Assembly (NCBI GenBank): GCA_026987375.1
Contig: JALSMT010000086.1
Coordinates: 1-64,000 of the forward strand
DNA: 64,000 bases
Direction of reading: 5' to 3'
From: Thermaceae bacterium
Lineage (GTDB): Bacteria > Deinococcota > Deinococci > Deinococcales > Marinithermaceae
How positions within the stretch are numbered: the stretch's first letter is position 1; the number at the start of each line of letters is the position of its first letter. The notes under the pieces were generated by a model. The model saw only the letters and a program-made list of their open reading frames with translations, made no database searches and was not told the DNA's origin. Below, in pieces: positions 8,057 to 17,808 of this stretch. Both the position numbers and the translations under genes were made by a program.

Positions 8057-9796
8057 ATGGCACATGTTCATGACGTTTTGGTCGTGGGGGCCGGGGGCTC
8101 GGGCCTTACCGCCGCTCTCTTCGCCGCCCGCCACGGCGCCAACGTAGGAGTAATAAGCAAGCTCTATCCAACCCGCAGCCATACCGGAGCCGCCCAGGGC
8201 GGCATTGGCGCGTCTTTGGGCAACGTAGACGAAGACCACTGGGAATGGCACATGTACGACACCGTCAAGGGCGGCGACTACCTGACCGACCAAGACGTAG
8301 CCGAGGTGTTCGCCCGCGAAGTGGTGGACGCGGTAATAGACCTGGAGCACATGGGGTTGCCATTTGACAGGCTTCCCAGCGGCAAAATCGCCCAGCGCCG
8401 CTTTGGCGGGCATACCAAGGAATTTGGCAAAGAACCGGTTCACCGCGCCGCCCACGCCGCCGACCGCACCGGCCACATGATCCTGCAAACCCTGTACCAG
8501 CAGTCGGTCAAGCGCGGCATAACCTTTTACAACGAGTTTCACGTTCTCGACTTGATATTCAGCGAAGACGGCAGAGCCATTGGGCTGGTGGCTATGGAGT
8601 TCGCCACCGGCCAGCTGCACACCTTCATGGCCAAGACGATAGTCATCGCCAGCGGCGGCTACGGACGGATGTTCAAGGTGACTTCCAACGCCTTTACCCT
8701 GGCGGGCGACATTCAAGCGCTGATATACCGCACCGGCTGGATTCCGCTGGAAGACATCGAGTTCTTCCAGTTCCACCCCACCGGCCTATACCGCCTGGGC
8801 ATTCTGGTAACCGAAGGCGCCCGCGGCGAGGGCGGCATACTGCGCAACTCCGAGGGTGAGCGCTTCATGGAGCGCTACGCCCCTTCCATCAAAGACCTGG
8901 CGCCGCGCGACATGGTCAGCCGCGCGATGTACCTGGAGATGCAGGCGGGTCGCGGCTGCGGCCCCAACAAAGACTACATCTGCCTCGACCTGACCCACCT
9001 CGACCCAGACATCATCGAGCACAAGCTGCCGGATATCGCCGAGTTCTCGCGTACCTACCTGGCGGTCGATCCGTTAAAAGAGCCGATACCCGTCGTCCCC
9101 ACCGCGCACTACGCCATGGGCGGCATCCCCACGACCATCTGGGGAGAAGTGGTAAAAGACGGCGACAGCACTAAAGTCCCCGGCTTGTACGCCGCCGGCG
9201 AATCGGCCTGCGTCAGCCTGCACGGCGCCAACCGCCTGGGCACCAACTCTCTCGGAGAGCTGGTGGTCTTTGGGCGCCGCGCCGGTTTGGCGGCTGCGCG
9301 CTACGCCGAAAAGGAATCGTTTACCGACCTTCCGCCAAACGCCACCGATAAGTCCCGCGAACTTTTGGAGCGGCTCAAGGCCAATGAGAACGGCGACTCG
9401 CCCTTCGCCATCCGTCGCGAACTGCAAGAAACGATGATGACGAACGCCTCGGTCTACCGCACGGAAGAGCTGCTCGGTAAGCAGGTAGAGATCCTCAAGG
9501 ATCTGCACGAACGCTACAGCACGGTCACTATCCAGGACAAAGGCGAGCAGTACAACGCCGACCTGATAGACGCGCTCGAGCTTGGCTCGCTCCTCGACGT
9601 CGCCGAGGCGCTGGTTCACTCCGCCAAAAACCGCAAGGAATCCCGCGGCGCCCACGCCCGTGAAGACTACCCGGACCGCGACGACGAAAACTGGCTGAAA
9701 CACACCCTGGTGTACAAAGAGGCCACGGGCAAGGTTCGCTTCAGCTACAAGCCGGTAGTGCTGGGCCGCTTCGAGCCCAAACCGAGAGTTTATTAG
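8057..9796 (+). CDS. sdhA: Succinate dehydrogenase flavoprotein subunit
   Basis: 579 residues. Oxidises succinate to fumarate on covalent FAD. N-terminal dinucleotide fold [19 protein letters not shown], flavin-attachment segment [10 protein letters not shown], substrate segment FHPTGLY and EGARGEGG, and the FAD-binding [24 protein letters not shown] are all present. Length is normal for the SdhA/FrdA family. RBS is a GGGGGT just before ATG; 11 bases separate it from sdhD. Confidence 0.98.
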   Translation: MAHVHDVLVVGAGGSGLTAALFAARHGANVGVISKLYPTRSHTGAAQGGIGASLGNVDEDHWEWHMYDTVKGGDYLTDQDVAEVFAREVVDAVIDLEHMGLPFDRLPSGKIAQRRFGGHTKEFGKEPVHRAAHAADRTGHMILQTLYQQSVKRGITFYNEFHVLDLIFSEDGRAIGLVAMEFATGQLHTFMAKTIVIASGGYGRMFKVTSNAFTLAGDIQALIYRTGWIPLEDIEFFQFHPTGLYRLGILVTEGARGEGGILRNSEGERFMERYAPSIKDLAPRDMVSRAMYLEMQAGRGCGPNKDYICLDLTHLDPDIIEHKLPDIAEFSRTYLAVDPLKEPIPVVPTAHYAMGGIPTTIWGEVVKDGDSTKVPGLYAAGESACVSLHGANRLGTNSLGELVVFGRRAGLAAARYAEKESFTDLPPNATDKSRELLERLKANENGDSPFAIRRELQETMMTNASVYRTEELLGKQVEILKDLHERYSTVTIQDKGEQYNADLIDALELGSLLDVAEALVHSAKNRKESRGAHAREDYPDRDDENWLKHTLVYKEATGKVRFSYKPVVLGRFEPKPRVY

Positions 9797-9806
9797 GGAG
9801 GGGACG

Positions 9807-10508
9807 ATGCAGATTACCTTGGAATTACAACGCTACAACCCCGAGGTGGACGACGCCCCCCACTGGGAATCCTTCCAGCTCGAGGCCGAACCCATGGACC
9901 GGGTGCTGGACCTGCTGCACAAGGTCAAGTGGGAAGTGGACGGCACCCTGGCGTTCCGCCGCAGCTGCGGTCACGGCATCTGCGGTTCCTGCGCCATGAT
10001 GATCAACGGCGTCAACCGCCTGGCGTGCAAAACGCTGGTGCAGGACCTGAAGAGCAAGACGATAACCATCGAGCCCATACGCGGCCTGCCCGTCGAAAAA
10101 GACATGGTGGTGGACCTCGATCCCTTCTTCAAGGCCTACCGCGAGGTAAAGCCGTACTTCATCAACGAAGAAACCCCGCCCGAACGGGAGCGCCTGCAAA
10201 GCCCCGAGGAGCGCGCTATCTTCGACGACAGCACCAAGTGCATCCTCTGCGCCGCCTGCACCACCGCCTGCCCGGTCTTCTGGGTCAACGGCTTTTACCT
10301 CGGCCCCTCGGCCATAGTCAACGCCCACCGCTTCATCTTCGACAGCCGCGACCAAGGCAACGCCGAGCGCTATAAGGCGCTCTCCGGCGGCGGCGGCGTC
10401 TGGCGCTGCCGCACCGCCTATAACTGCACCGAGGCCTGCCCGCGCGACATCCCGGTGACTCAGCTAATCGAAGAGGTGAAGCGCGCCATCATGTTCAACC
10501 AAATGTAA
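9807..10508 (+). CDS. sdhB: Succinate dehydrogenase iron-sulfur subunit
   Basis: 233 residues carrying electrons from FAD to quinone. [2Fe-2S] ligands lie in [12 protein letters not shown] plus a distal Cys, the [4Fe-4S] set in [12 protein letters not shown], and the [3Fe-4S] set in [23 protein letters not shown]. Last gene of sdhCDAB; a long perfect palindrome follows the stop. Confidence 0.98.
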   Translation: MQITLELQRYNPEVDDAPHWESFQLEAEPMDRVLDLLHKVKWEVDGTLAFRRSCGHGICGSCAMMINGVNRLACKTLVQDLKSKTITIEPIRGLPVEKDMVVDLDPFFKAYREVKPYFINEETPPERERLQSPEERAIFDDSTKCILCAACTTACPVFWVNGFYLGPSAIVNAHRFIFDSRDQGNAERYKALSGGGGVWRCRTAYNCTEACPRDIPVTQLIEEVKRAIMFNQM

Positions 10509-10521
10509 GCCGATCTCCGAA

Positions 10522-10549
10522 AACCAGCCGCTGCGCGCAGCGGCTGGTT
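10522..10549 (+). terminator. 28-bp perfect palindrome ending the sdh operon
   Basis: Two 14-base arms (AACCAGCCGCTGCG and its complement) meet without a loop, folding to a long stem with a GCGC apex. Only TT CGCT follows, so it is a weak intrinsic terminator at best; it may also protect the mRNA end. Confidence 0.55.
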
Positions 10550-10552
10550 CGC

Positions 10553-10558
10553 TATAAT
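10553..10558 (+). promoter_or_regulatory. -10 box (TATAAT) for the PfpI gene
   Basis: Consensus TATAAT 27 bases before the ATG, leaving a roughly 20-base leader that carries CGGAGGTGG. The -35 position falls in the preceding palindrome and is not a good match. Confidence 0.6.
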
Positions 10559-10585
10559 GGGGTGAAAGAAAAACGGAGGTGGCAC

Positions 10586-11173
10586 ATGTCACAAAAAAGA
10601 ATACTGATGTTCGCCGGCGACTACATGGAAGACTACGAGGCGATGGTCCCCTTCCAGATGCTCTTGATGGTGGGGCACCAGGTGGACGCGGTCTGTCCCG
10701 ATAAGAAACCGGGCGATACCGTAAGGACCGCCATACACGACTTCGAGGGCGACCAGACGTACAGCGAGAAGCCTGGTCATAACTTCTTGATTAACGCCGA
10801 CTTTGACCTAGTAGAGACGGCCGCCTACGACGCCCTCCTGATACCCGGAGGCCGCGCCCCCGAGTATCTGCGCCTCAACCCCAAGGTGTTGGAGATCACC
10901 CGCGAATTCGCCAGCGCCGGCAAACCGATAGCGGCCATCTGCCACGGCCCCCAGATACTGGCCGCCGCCGGGGTCATAAACGGTTATCAGATCAGCGGTT
11001 ATCCCGCGGTGGGGCCTGAGGTAGAACTCGCCGGAGCGACTTACGTCGGACCTAACGACACCTTTAGCAACGCCCACACCGACCGCAACTTCGTTACCGC
11101 GCCGGCCTGGCCCGCCCACCCCGAGTGGATCAGCCAGTTTCTCAAGGTGCTGGGCAGCCGCATAGAACCCTAG
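10586..11173 (+). CDS. DJ-1/PfpI family protein (deglycase/protease-like)
   Basis: 195 residues with the PfpI nucleophile elbow [14 protein letters not shown], nucleophile Cys119 next to His120, and an early [10 protein letters not shown] segment that forms the oxyanion region. Family members deglycate glyoxal-modified molecules or act as peptidases; which applies here cannot be read. Start chosen at ATG 10586 because GGAGGTGG precedes it; a GTG 24 bases upstream would overlap the promoter leader. Its stop overlaps the convergent dynamin gene by four bases. Confidence 0.88.
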   Translation: MSQKRILMFAGDYMEDYEAMVPFQMLLMVGHQVDAVCPDKKPGDTVRTAIHDFEGDQTYSEKPGHNFLINADFDLVETAAYDALLIPGGRAPEYLRLNPKVLEITREFASAGKPIAAICHGPQILAAAGVINGYQISGYPAVGPEVELAGATYVGPNDTFSNAHTDRNFVTAPAWPAHPEWISQFLKVLGSRIEP

Positions 11174-12804
11174 AAGTCCAGCTCTTCACGCAAGGCCGCT
11201 GCGCGGCTGGTTAGCTCTTGCAGCCTCTGCGAGAGGTCCTGCAAGAGCTTTTCTTCTTCGGCTAAGGAGGCGCAGTGTTCGCCGTACAGCCCGCGGAACC
11301 TGCCCGCGGTAGCGCTCAGCTCAGCCTCCAGGGTAGACTCGAGCCCCGCCTGCAGCTCCTCTTGCAACTTGTCCAGTCCCTCATCAATACGGCGCATAGC
11401 CGCGCGTTTGCGCCGGGGGAGAATAGATAAGCCCAGCACCGCCGCCATCAAACCCGCGGCAACGCCGGTTACGTCGGCGGCCAAACCGTGCAGCACCACC
11501 GCCAGACCCGCCCCCAGGCCCAAGGCCCCCAGTTCGGCCAGGGCGGTGTGCTGCAAGGCGCTCGTCAGCATGCCTTGCAGGTCGCGGGCCTCAGCCTCGG
11601 GGTCGTAATTTTCCAGCGCGCTAAAGACTTCTTGCGAAAGGGCGGTTTCTTCGCCGCTTGTCGTCTGCCCGCCGCCGGTGGTCTTCAACAAATCGAGAGC
11701 GCTCGCCAGCAGATCGCGCTCCGAGCGCGCCAGCCAAGAAAGGCTCGCCTGGATCTGCCTTTCCAGCTCACGGTGCGCCTCGCCTATAACCTCCGCCTCA
11801 AAGGACTTTTGAATCTTGCTGGCGTTCAAAAGATCAAAGATCCTGCCCAAACGCAGCGTCTCGTCCAGCCAGGAGGCGGCGCGCCGCCGTATCTGCGCGA
11901 CCACCGAAGCCACCTGTGCGGTCTGCCCGGAAAACTCCTCACGCACCCGCCTTTGGTGGCGCGCCAGCAAAGCGTCGAGCCTCTTGCAGGTATCGCGGTC
12001 TGCCGCCAGGCTGCTCTTGCGCTTTTGCAGGTCTCTTGCGGCCGCCTGCGACACCTGTAAGAGAACCCCCAGCGGTGAGCCCAGCTTGATGCGGGCCGCC
12101 TCGTCGCGCAAAACCCTTTCGATGTACTCCTCCAGAGCCGCTACGCCGCCGTCTCCCCCGTCGCGCGCCAATCGCGCCGAAACACCAAAGACGGGAGGCT
12201 CGAGGCCGAGGGTGCGTCGCGCCTGCTCGACTACAAAGGCCAAGACTTCACGGCGCTCCTCCTCGTTCAAGAGGTCCGTTTTGTTGACGACCAGAACGAG
12301 CTTCTTGCCCCAGTCCTGTATCAGCTGCAGAAAGTCGCGCTCGCTGGCGGTGAAGGGACGGTCGGCGCTGGTGGTAAAGAGAATCAGGTCGGCCCGGGGC
12401 AAAAAACGCTCGGTAAGAACCTGGTGCTTCTCCAAAACGGCGTTGGTCCCGGGCGTATCCACCAAGTGAACGTCTTTTAGCAGCGGATGCGGCAGGTAAA
12501 GCGCCACGAGCCCCGGCTCCAGCACCTTGCTGCGCGGCTCCTCGCCGTAGGCGATAAGCTGAATCCGATCGGTGGTGGGAGTCACCCCCTCACGCAACAA
12601 CTCCTGGCCCAGCAAAGCGTTGAGCAGGCTCGATTTTCCGCTGTTAAACTCGCCCGCCACTACCAGCAAGAAGGGGCCCTCCAAGTCAAGCAGCGCCTGG
12701 CGCAACGGCGCGGTATCCACCTCGGTCTGCGCCAGCAGCGCGAGCCCCTCGGCCGTCAGGCTGCGGACCTCGTGGGAGAGGCGCTGTAATTCGGCGTCAA
12801 TCAC
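11170..12804 (-). CDS. Bacterial dynamin-like GTPase
   Basis: 544 residues. GTPase domain with G1 GEFNSGKSS (51-59), G2 Thr in GVTPTTDR, G3 DTPGT, and G4 NKTD. Long helical stalk follows, then a hydrophobic paddle of about 40 residues ([16 protein letters not shown] to [10 protein letters not shown]) and a C-terminal coiled coil. Such proteins remodel or repair membranes. The GTG start has no ribosome site, but TAGCAT ends 6 bases before it (12811-12816), so a leaderless transcript is likely. Solo gene convergent with the PfpI gene. Confidence 0.9.
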   Translation of the reverse strand: MIDAELQRLSHEVRSLTAEGLALLAQTEVDTAPLRQALLDLEGPFLLVVAGEFNSGKSSLLNALLGQELLREGVTPTTDRIQLIAYGEEPRSKVLEPGLVALYLPHPLLKDVHLVDTPGTNAVLEKHQVLTERFLPRADLILFTTSADRPFTASERDFLQLIQDWGKKLVLVVNKTDLLNEEERREVLAFVVEQARRTLGLEPPVFGVSARLARDGGDGGVAALEEYIERVLRDEAARIKLGSPLGVLLQVSQAAARDLQKRKSSLAADRDTCKRLDALLARHQRRVREEFSGQTAQVASVVAQIRRRAASWLDETLRLGRIFDLLNASKIQKSFEAEVIGEAHRELERQIQASLSWLARSERDLLASALDLLKTTGGGQTTSGEETALSQEVFSALENYDPEAEARDLQGMLTSALQHTALAELGALGLGAGLAVVLHGLAADVTGVAAGLMAAVLGLSILPRRKRAAMRRIDEGLDKLQEELQAGLESTLEAELSATAGRFRGLYGEHCASLAEEEKLLQDLSQRLQELTSRAAALREELDF

Positions 12805-12830
12805 GCCCTCATGCTACCAGCACTGGATAA

Positions 12831-12862
12831 AAAAGAAGAAAAGCCGGGTCTCCCCGGCTTTT
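12831..12862 (-). terminator. Terminator of tRNA-Ile
   Basis: Read on the minus strand, a 10-bp stem AAAAGCCGGG/CCCGGCTTTT with loop GAGA is followed by CTTCTTTTTT. It begins directly after the tRNA CCA end. Confidence 0.88.
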
Positions 12863-12939
<77 letters not shown>

Positions 12940-12960
12940 GCGAACGGTCCAGCAACGGTC

Positions 12961-12989
12961 ATCCTAGCAACCTGCGCTAGTACTGTCAA
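12961..12989 (-). promoter_or_regulatory. Strong promoter for tRNA-Ile
   Basis: Minus strand TTGACA (12984-12989), 17-base spacer, TAGGAT (12961-12966), with the mature tRNA starting about 21 bases after the -10. The -35 overlaps the stop codon of the upstream lipoprotein gene. Confidence 0.85.
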
Positions 12990-13576
12990 GGTTTGGCGAG
13001 CCGCTCGGTACGCTGTCCAACGGCGTCTACCGCGATAATCGTGGCGCTCTTAGCGGGAACTTGTATCATAAAACTAACGCTCTTTCCCTTGGGCAGCGGC
13101 AACCTGCTAAAAGTCTTTCCGTACTTGACCACCACCCTGTCCACCTCGACGTCATCGGTGGCGCGCCCTGCGACTCTTAAAAGCTTGTCATCGGTCATTT
13201 CAACCTTTTCCAGCACCAGCTTAGGTTTAGCGGTATCCAGCGTCAGCGGTAACGTCAGCCTGCGCCTGGCGCCGCTTTCGTCGGCGGCAACGATATTTAG
13301 CTTCACCTCGCCGCCCTGCTTGGCCTGCACCAAAAAGCGAAAGTGAACCAGTTTCTTGCCCGCTTCCTTTCCAGCTAACACCTCCTGGCCGTCAACCTTT
13401 ACGCTGGCGACGCCGCCATCGTCGAAAGCGTAGCCTTCGACGGTCGTCTTCTGTCCCTCGCTGACCGCTCCGCTACGCGGGGCGGTAATTCCTATCAGCG
13501 GCGCCATGGCGTCGCCCCGGCGCGAACAAGAGGCCAGTAAGAACAAGGCAAGAAAGAGGGGGAGATACCTACGCAT
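12986..13576 (-). CDS. Putative lipoprotein with Ig-like fold
   Basis: 196 residues. The N terminus MRRYLPLFLALFLLASCS is a lipoprotein signal with lipobox LASC, so it is probably anchored in an envelope membrane. The rest looks like two beta-rich domains; the first (ITAPRSGAVSEGQKTTVEGYAFDDGGVASVKVDG) has the pattern of bacterial Ig-like/glucodextranase-type domains, and the second repeats it (GRATDDVEVDRVVVKYG). Start taken at the second ATG (13576) because TAGCAT ends 7 bases before it; an ATG three codons upstream (13585) is the alternative. Function unknown. Confidence 0.72.
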   Translation of the reverse strand: MRRYLPLFLALFLLASCSRRGDAMAPLIGITAPRSGAVSEGQKTTVEGYAFDDGGVASVKVDGQEVLAGKEAGKKLVHFRFLVQAKQGGEVKLNIVAADESGARRRLTLPLTLDTAKPKLVLEKVEMTDDKLLRVAGRATDDVEVDRVVVKYGKTFSRLPLPKGKSVSFMIQVPAKSATIIAVDAVGQRTERLAKP

Positions 13577-13602
13577 CTCCCCCATGCTATCAAAAACTAG
13601 AT

Positions 13603-14043
13603 TTACTGGTGGAAGTTAGCGCCAAAGCGGCCGCCATAGAAAGGCCCGACGCCGGAGAACGAATCGTATTCAATACCCAGTTGTATCTCAGTGAAGAGGC
13701 CGATATTGCTCTTGGGTAACATCCACTCTATACCGGCTAAGCCATGACCGTTGGCGACAAAGAAACCCAGGAAGTAATAGCCCACCGAGGCGCCGGCGCC
13801 GTAGTAGTAGCTCAGGTCCATGTTCTCTACGCCAAGGTCGCCGCTACCCAAGATCATGTCAGCGGAGCCAGCTATGCCAAACCCCCCAAAAGCGGGTAGG
13901 CCTAAGCTGAAACGCATTCCAGTGTCCGTGGTGTACTGCACGCCAATGGACTCGGGGTAGCCAAAAAAGGCGCCAAAGTACCCTTTGGCGGAAGCGAACG
14001 ATAACGCCATCATCAGACCAGCAACTATCAAAACTTTTCTCAT
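13603..14043 (-). CDS. Small predicted outer-membrane/exported protein
   Basis: 146 residues with a clear signal peptide (MRKVLIVAGLMMALSFASA), followed by a Gly/aromatic-rich sequence of alternating hydrophobic residues and a terminal FGANFHQ, typical of a small beta barrel. Start ATG 14043 is preceded by GGAGGTGAAG; a longer frame upstream is rejected. A TATACT -10 (14075-14080) leaves about 25 bases of leader. Family not recognised; function unknown. Confidence 0.75.
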   Translation of the reverse strand: MRKVLIVAGLMMALSFASAKGYFGAFFGYPESIGVQYTTDTGMRFSLGLPAFGGFGIAGSADMILGSGDLGVENMDLSYYYGAGASVGYYFLGFFVANGHGLAGIEWMLPKSNIGLFTEIQLGIEYDSFSGVGPFYGGRFGANFHQ

Positions 14044-14140
14044 AACTTCACCTCCACAGGTTATTACGAAGATAAGTATAGCACATTTTACCGCCTGTGA
14101 ACGGGCCGGACAAACGTCAGCGGCGTCTTTCAAAGGCTAC

Positions 14141-15301
14141 TCAAGTAGTGTATTCGGCGTTGATCTTGACGTAGGCCTCCGTCAGGTCGCAGCCCCAGGC
14201 GCTTGCCGTAGCTTCGCCGTTTGCAAGCTCCACCTCGACCACCACCTCCGCTGCCTGCATGGCCGCTTGAACCTCCACGCCGTTAAAGGGCACCGCGCCG
14301 CCGTCGTAAATGAGGCTGCCCTGCAGTTTTATCCGCGCTCTTTCCGGGTCAAAGCGAGCCCCCGAACGCCCCAAAGCCGCCAAGATGCGACCCCAGTTGG
14401 GGTCGTTGCCATGCACGGCGGCCTTCCACAAGGTGCTGCCGGCTATCGTTCTGGCCGCCTGGCGGGCCTCGCGAAGCTCGCGCGCGCCACTGACGTGAAC
14501 GGTAATTAGCTTCTCCGCGCCTTCACCGTCTCGAGCTATCTGACGCGCCAGGTCCGTGGCAACGTCTTCGACGGTCCGCCAAAACTCCTGCGCGTCCACC
14601 GACCCCGCGACACCGTTGCTTACCAGCACCGCCATGTCATTGGTAGAGGTGTCGCCGTCGACGGTAGTCTGATTGAAGGTGGCGTCGACTATCAGGGGCC
14701 ATTTCTTTACCATCTCAGAGCGGGGAACCTCGGCGTCGCTCAGTATATAGGCCAGCATGGTGGCCATGTTGGGGTGTATCATGCCGCTGCCCTTGGCCAC
14801 GCCAACGATGCGCGCCCCGCCGGACAGCTCTCGCGCGGCGACTTTCGGCCTGGTGTCCGTAGTCAGGATGGCCCGGGCGAAAGATCCGGCGCTGCTACTC
14901 ATTTGCATTCCCGGCAAGGCCTTTTCAATTTTCTCTATCGCCAAGGGGACGCCGATCACACCCGTAGAAGCGGTCAGCAGCGAGTCCGCCTCTATTTGCA
15001 AAAAACGCGCCGCCAGTTCCGCCATACGCAGGTCGTCTTTCACTCCCCGCACGCCCGTAGCGCAGTTGGCGTTGCCCGAGTTGACTATCAAGCCGCGCAG
15101 ACCGGAGCCGGCGTCATAGAGACGGCGGCCGCGCAGCACGCAAGGCGCGGCGGCGCGGTTGCTCGTGGCTGCATAGGCCCAGTTGGCCTCGCGTTCCGAG
15201 TAGAGAAGCGCCAAGTCCAGTTTGCCGCTAGGCTTGATGCCGCTGGCCAGCGCGCCCGCCGAAAAGCCTCTTGGCAGGCGCACCTCGCTCTCTAAGGCCA
15301 T
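14141..15301 (-). CDS. argJ: Bifunctional glutamate N-acetyltransferase / amino-acid acetyltransferase
   Basis: 386 residues. Transfers acetyl from N-acetylornithine to glutamate (and possibly from acetyl-CoA) in arginine synthesis. The self-processing site is visible in [16 protein letters not shown]: cleavage before the Thr gives alpha and beta chains. C-terminal [15 protein letters not shown] matches the family end. The start overlaps argC by 10 bases with GGAGG upstream. Last gene of argF-argC-argJ. The C-terminal end forms cannot show whether it is mono- or bifunctional. Confidence 0.96.
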   Translation of the reverse strand: MALESEVRLPRGFSAGALASGIKPSGKLDLALLYSEREANWAYAATSNRAAAPCVLRGRRLYDAGSGLRGLIVNSGNANCATGVRGVKDDLRMAELAARFLQIEADSLLTASTGVIGVPLAIEKIEKALPGMQMSSSAGSFARAILTTDTRPKVAARELSGGARIVGVAKGSGMIHPNMATMLAYILSDAEVPRSEMVKKWPLIVDATFNQTTVDGDTSTNDMAVLVSNGVAGSVDAQEFWRTVEDVATDLARQIARDGEGAEKLITVHVSGARELREARQAARTIAGSTLWKAAVHGNDPNWGRILAALGRSGARFDPERARIKLQGSLIYDGGAVPFNGVEVQAAMQAAEVVVEVELANGEATASAWGCDLTEAYVKINAEYTT

Positions 15302-16338
15302 AGTCCTCCGCTCTCCAGCGCCAAAGTCTCCTCAAAGCCGTACATGACGTTCATGTTCTGCACCGCCTGTCCCGAAGCGCCTTTGACGAGATTGTCAATC
15401 GCCGCAAAGACCACGAGCCGGCCGTTACGCCCGTCTAAACGAGTACTGATCCAAGTAGTATTGGCTCCAAAAACGCCTTTGGTCTGCGGTAAATCGGCAG
15501 TCAAACGCACGAAAGGCTCGCCGTCGTAAAAGTCTCGGTATAGCTCGCGTATCTCTGCCGGTTTCACCTCGCGACTCAAGGTGACGAAGGCTGTTATCAG
15601 TATGCCGCGAGTCATCGGCAGCAGGTGCGGCGCGAACGTCAGATTCTTGTCGCGTTGCGGGCCGTGAGTACGCACCCGGCGCCCCTGGGCGCGAATGCGG
15701 GCGAGGTTGTACTCCATCTCGACGGTGTGTCTGTGCTCACCCGCAGGCTTGTAAGGACGGAGGTTCTCGTTTACCTCGGCGAAGGCCGTGCCGCCGGCGT
15801 CGCGCCCCGCTCCGGAAACGCCGCTCATTCCGCTTACGTCAATCTGCGCGTCCAACCCCGCCACCGCCAAAGGCGCCAGCGCCAGGCTGGCGGCGCTGAC
15901 GTAACACCCCGGGTTAGCCACCAGTTCCGCACCCCTAATATCTTCGCGGAATATCTCGGTCAGGCCGTACCTAGACCGCTCGTACCACTCGGGGCTGGAA
16001 TGGGTTGTGCGGTACCACTGCTCGTAAACGTCCGGCGGCAGGCGAAAGTCGGCCGATAAATCGATTACCCTGCGACCCTCCGCTAACAGTCGCGGGCTTA
16101 GCTCCATAGACACGCCGTTGGGCAAGGCCATGAATACCAGCTGGGCGGCCGCCACCGCGTCTTCCACCTGCGAAAACGGCGTCTCGGCGTCTATCTGAGG
16201 CCAGGCGGCGCTGAGGGGTTTGCCGGCGTAGGCGCGGCTGCTGTACCCAACGAGCTCTACTTGGGGATGACGAGCCAGTATGCGGATGAGCTCCGAGCCT
16301 CCGTATCCGCTGGCGCCGAGTATCGCCGCCCTAAGCAA
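15292..16338 (-). CDS. argC: N-acetyl-gamma-glutamyl-phosphate reductase
   Basis: 348 residues. NADPH-dependent third step of arginine synthesis. N-terminal Rossmann motif [14 protein letters not shown], catalytic Cys in [10 protein letters not shown], and the HRHTVEME catalytic-His segment are present. Length is normal. Overlaps argF upstream by 8 bases and argJ downstream by 10. Confidence 0.97.
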   Translation of the reverse strand: MLRAAILGASGYGGSELIRILARHPQVELVGYSSRAYAGKPLSAAWPQIDAETPFSQVEDAVAAAQLVFMALPNGVSMELSPRLLAEGRRVIDLSADFRLPPDVYEQWYRTTHSSPEWYERSRYGLTEIFREDIRGAELVANPGCYVSAASLALAPLAVAGLDAQIDVSGMSGVSGAGRDAGGTAFAEVNENLRPYKPAGEHRHTVEMEYNLARIRAQGRRVRTHGPQRDKNLTFAPHLLPMTRGILITAFVTLSREVKPAEIRELYRDFYDGEPFVRLTADLPQTKGVFGANTTWISTRLDGRNGRLVVFAAIDNLVKGASGQAVQNMNVMYGFEETLALESGGLWP

Positions 16339-17227
16339 GCCCGCCTCCCAACAGCAGCGCGAGAACCGCCTTGACGGTATGCAGACGGTTCTCGGCCTGA
16401 TCGAAAACCTTGCTCTGCGGCCCGTGAACGACCTCTTCCACTACCTCTTCTCCATAATGAGCCGGCAGGCAGTGCATGAATATCGCGTCTTTAGGAGCCG
16501 CCGCCATCAGCTGCGGCGTAACCGTATAACCGCGGAAGGCGCGCAGACGCTTTTGGGCTTCTTCCTCCTGACCCATGGATACCCAAACGTCTGTGTAAAC
16601 GGCGTTGGCCCCCTTGACCGCCGCGAAGGGGTCGCGCACCACCTTGGCGGCGGCGCGGCGCAGCAGCTCCTTCGCGGGTTCGTAACCCTCGGGGGTGCTG
16701 ACGACCACCTCTACGCCCGCCAAGGCGGCGGCCTCGAGCAACGAAGCCAAAACGTTATTGCCGTCGCCTACGTACGCCAGTCGCAAACCTCGCAGAGTCG
16801 AAAAGTTTTCTTGCAGCGTGAGCAAATCAGCAAGCGCCTGTAAGGGATGGTGCAGATCGGACAAGGCGTTGATAACGGGAACGCCGGACTCGCGCGCGAG
16901 AATGCTAACCGTTTCATGTTTATTCACCCTGGCGGCTATGCCATCCAGCCAACGGCCCAAGTTCTTGGCGACGTCCAAAACCGGTTCACGCACCCCTAAA
17001 GCTATCTGTCTGCTGTCGAGGTAAACAGCGTGTCCGCCAAGGTGCAGCGCCGCAACCTCTAAAGTTGTTCTGGTGCGCAGCGAGGCTTTTTCGAAAAGCA
17101 GCGCCAGCGTTTTCCCGCGTAACTCGGCGCCGCGGTAGCGGGTCTTCTTGAAGTGCGCCGCCGTAGCTAGAAGTCCGCTTAAATCGTCTTTGCTGAGGTT
17201 GGATATCTCTAACAAGTGACTAGGCAT
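16331..17227 (-). CDS. argF: Ornithine carbamoyltransferase
   Basis: 298 residues; makes citrulline from ornithine and carbamoyl phosphate. The phosphate loop reads SLRTRTT instead of the usual STRTR, a variant I associate with Thermus enzymes. HPLQALADL and the catalytic HCLPAHYGEEV are intact. Start at ATG 17227 with GGGAG upstream. First gene of the arg cluster behind TTGAAT-18-TATACT; the leader contains a small TGCCC/GGGCA hairpin. The -35 sequence (TTGAATAAACATG) resembles half an ARG box, so ArgR control is possible but not shown. Confidence 0.96.
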   Translation of the reverse strand: MPSHLLEISNLSKDDLSGLLATAAHFKKTRYRGAELRGKTLALLFEKASLRTRTTLEVAALHLGGHAVYLDSRQIALGVREPVLDVAKNLGRWLDGIAARVNKHETVSILARESGVPVINALSDLHHPLQALADLLTLQENFSTLRGLRLAYVGDGNNVLASLLEAAALAGVEVVVSTPEGYEPAKELLRRAAAKVVRDPFAAVKGANAVYTDVWVSMGQEEEAQKRLRAFRGYTVTPQLMAAAPKDAIFMHCLPAHYGEEVVEEVVHGPQSKVFDQAENRLHTVKAVLALLLGGGLA

Positions 17228-17261
17228 CAAGTCTCCCTACTTGCCCTAACGGGCATCCCTC

Positions 17262-17291
17262 AGTATATCTAGCCTTCGCATGTTTATTCAA
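17262..17291 (-). promoter_or_regulatory. argFCJ promoter
   Basis: Minus strand TTGAAT (17286-17291), 18-base spacer, TATACT (17262-17267). The start codon is about 35 bases past the -10. It is divergent from the MarR promoter about 70 bases away. Confidence 0.7.
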
Positions 17292-17361
17292 GTTGACTAT
17301 TCTCTCGGGCGCTTATAAGGACGGCTTTTTAGGATACTCCTGGGAGCGCTATTACTTTCAT

Positions 17362-17390
17362 TTGAAATATTTAACGACATGTACTATATT
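17362..17390 (+). promoter_or_regulatory. marR-MFS promoter, leaderless type, with partial dyad
   Basis: TTGAAA (17362-17367), 17-base spacer, TATATT (17385-17390), and GTG start at 17398, so transcription should begin at or next to the start codon. TTGA at 17362 and TCAA at 17393-17396 bound an AT-rich imperfect dyad across the promoter, a plausible binding site for the MarR protein itself. Confidence 0.65.
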
Positions 17391-17397
17391 AGTCAAC

Positions 17398-17808
17398 GTG
17401 AACGCCTGGACCTCATTGACCAGAATGTGGAAGCTACAAAGGAGACTGATGCAGGAGGCCAACCCTTGCATCAACAGAGAAGCCATCTCACCGCGCGACC
17501 TAATGCTGCTAGCCTTTATCGAGCGTTACCATTCGCCGGGGGAACTGGCGCAGCAACTGCACGTCCCGTTACCCAGCGTCAGCCACGCGCTAAAGCGCCT
17601 GGAGCAGGCCGGTCTGGTGTCGCGGCGCAGCGACGAAAAAGACCTGAGGAGATTCATATTCACCATCACGGACGAAGGGCAGGCGGCGATCGAGCGCGGC
17701 AAGTCCTGCATCAGCAAGAGTTTTCGCGAACGCTTGGCCAGGCTCAACGACGCCGAGAAGGAGGAGCTGGCCAGGCTGCTGGTCAAGCTTACGGAGGAAG
17801 AAGAATGA
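17398..17808 (+). CDS. MarR family transcriptional regulator
   Basis: 136 residues from GTG 17398. Winged helix: recognition helix VPLPSVSHALKRLEQAGLVSRR, wing DEKDLRRFIFTITDEG, and the terminal dimerisation helix LARLNDAEKEELARLLVKL. A longer frame starting at 17293 is rejected since the promoter lies inside it. The stop overlaps the MFS gene start (ATGA), so it very likely controls that pump and itself. The ligand is unknown. Confidence 0.9.
   Translation: MNAWTSLTRMWKLQRRLMQEANPCINREAISPRDLMLLAFIERYHSPGELAQQLHVPLPSVSHALKRLEQAGLVSRRSDEKDLRRFIFTITDEGQAAIERGKSCISKSFRERLARLNDAEKEELARLLVKLTEEEE

Noticed and set aside
17379-17804. Upstream extension of the MFS frame by about 140 codons
   Set aside because: It overlaps marR in another frame and has no transporter features; GGAGGAAG and ATG at 17805 mark the real start.
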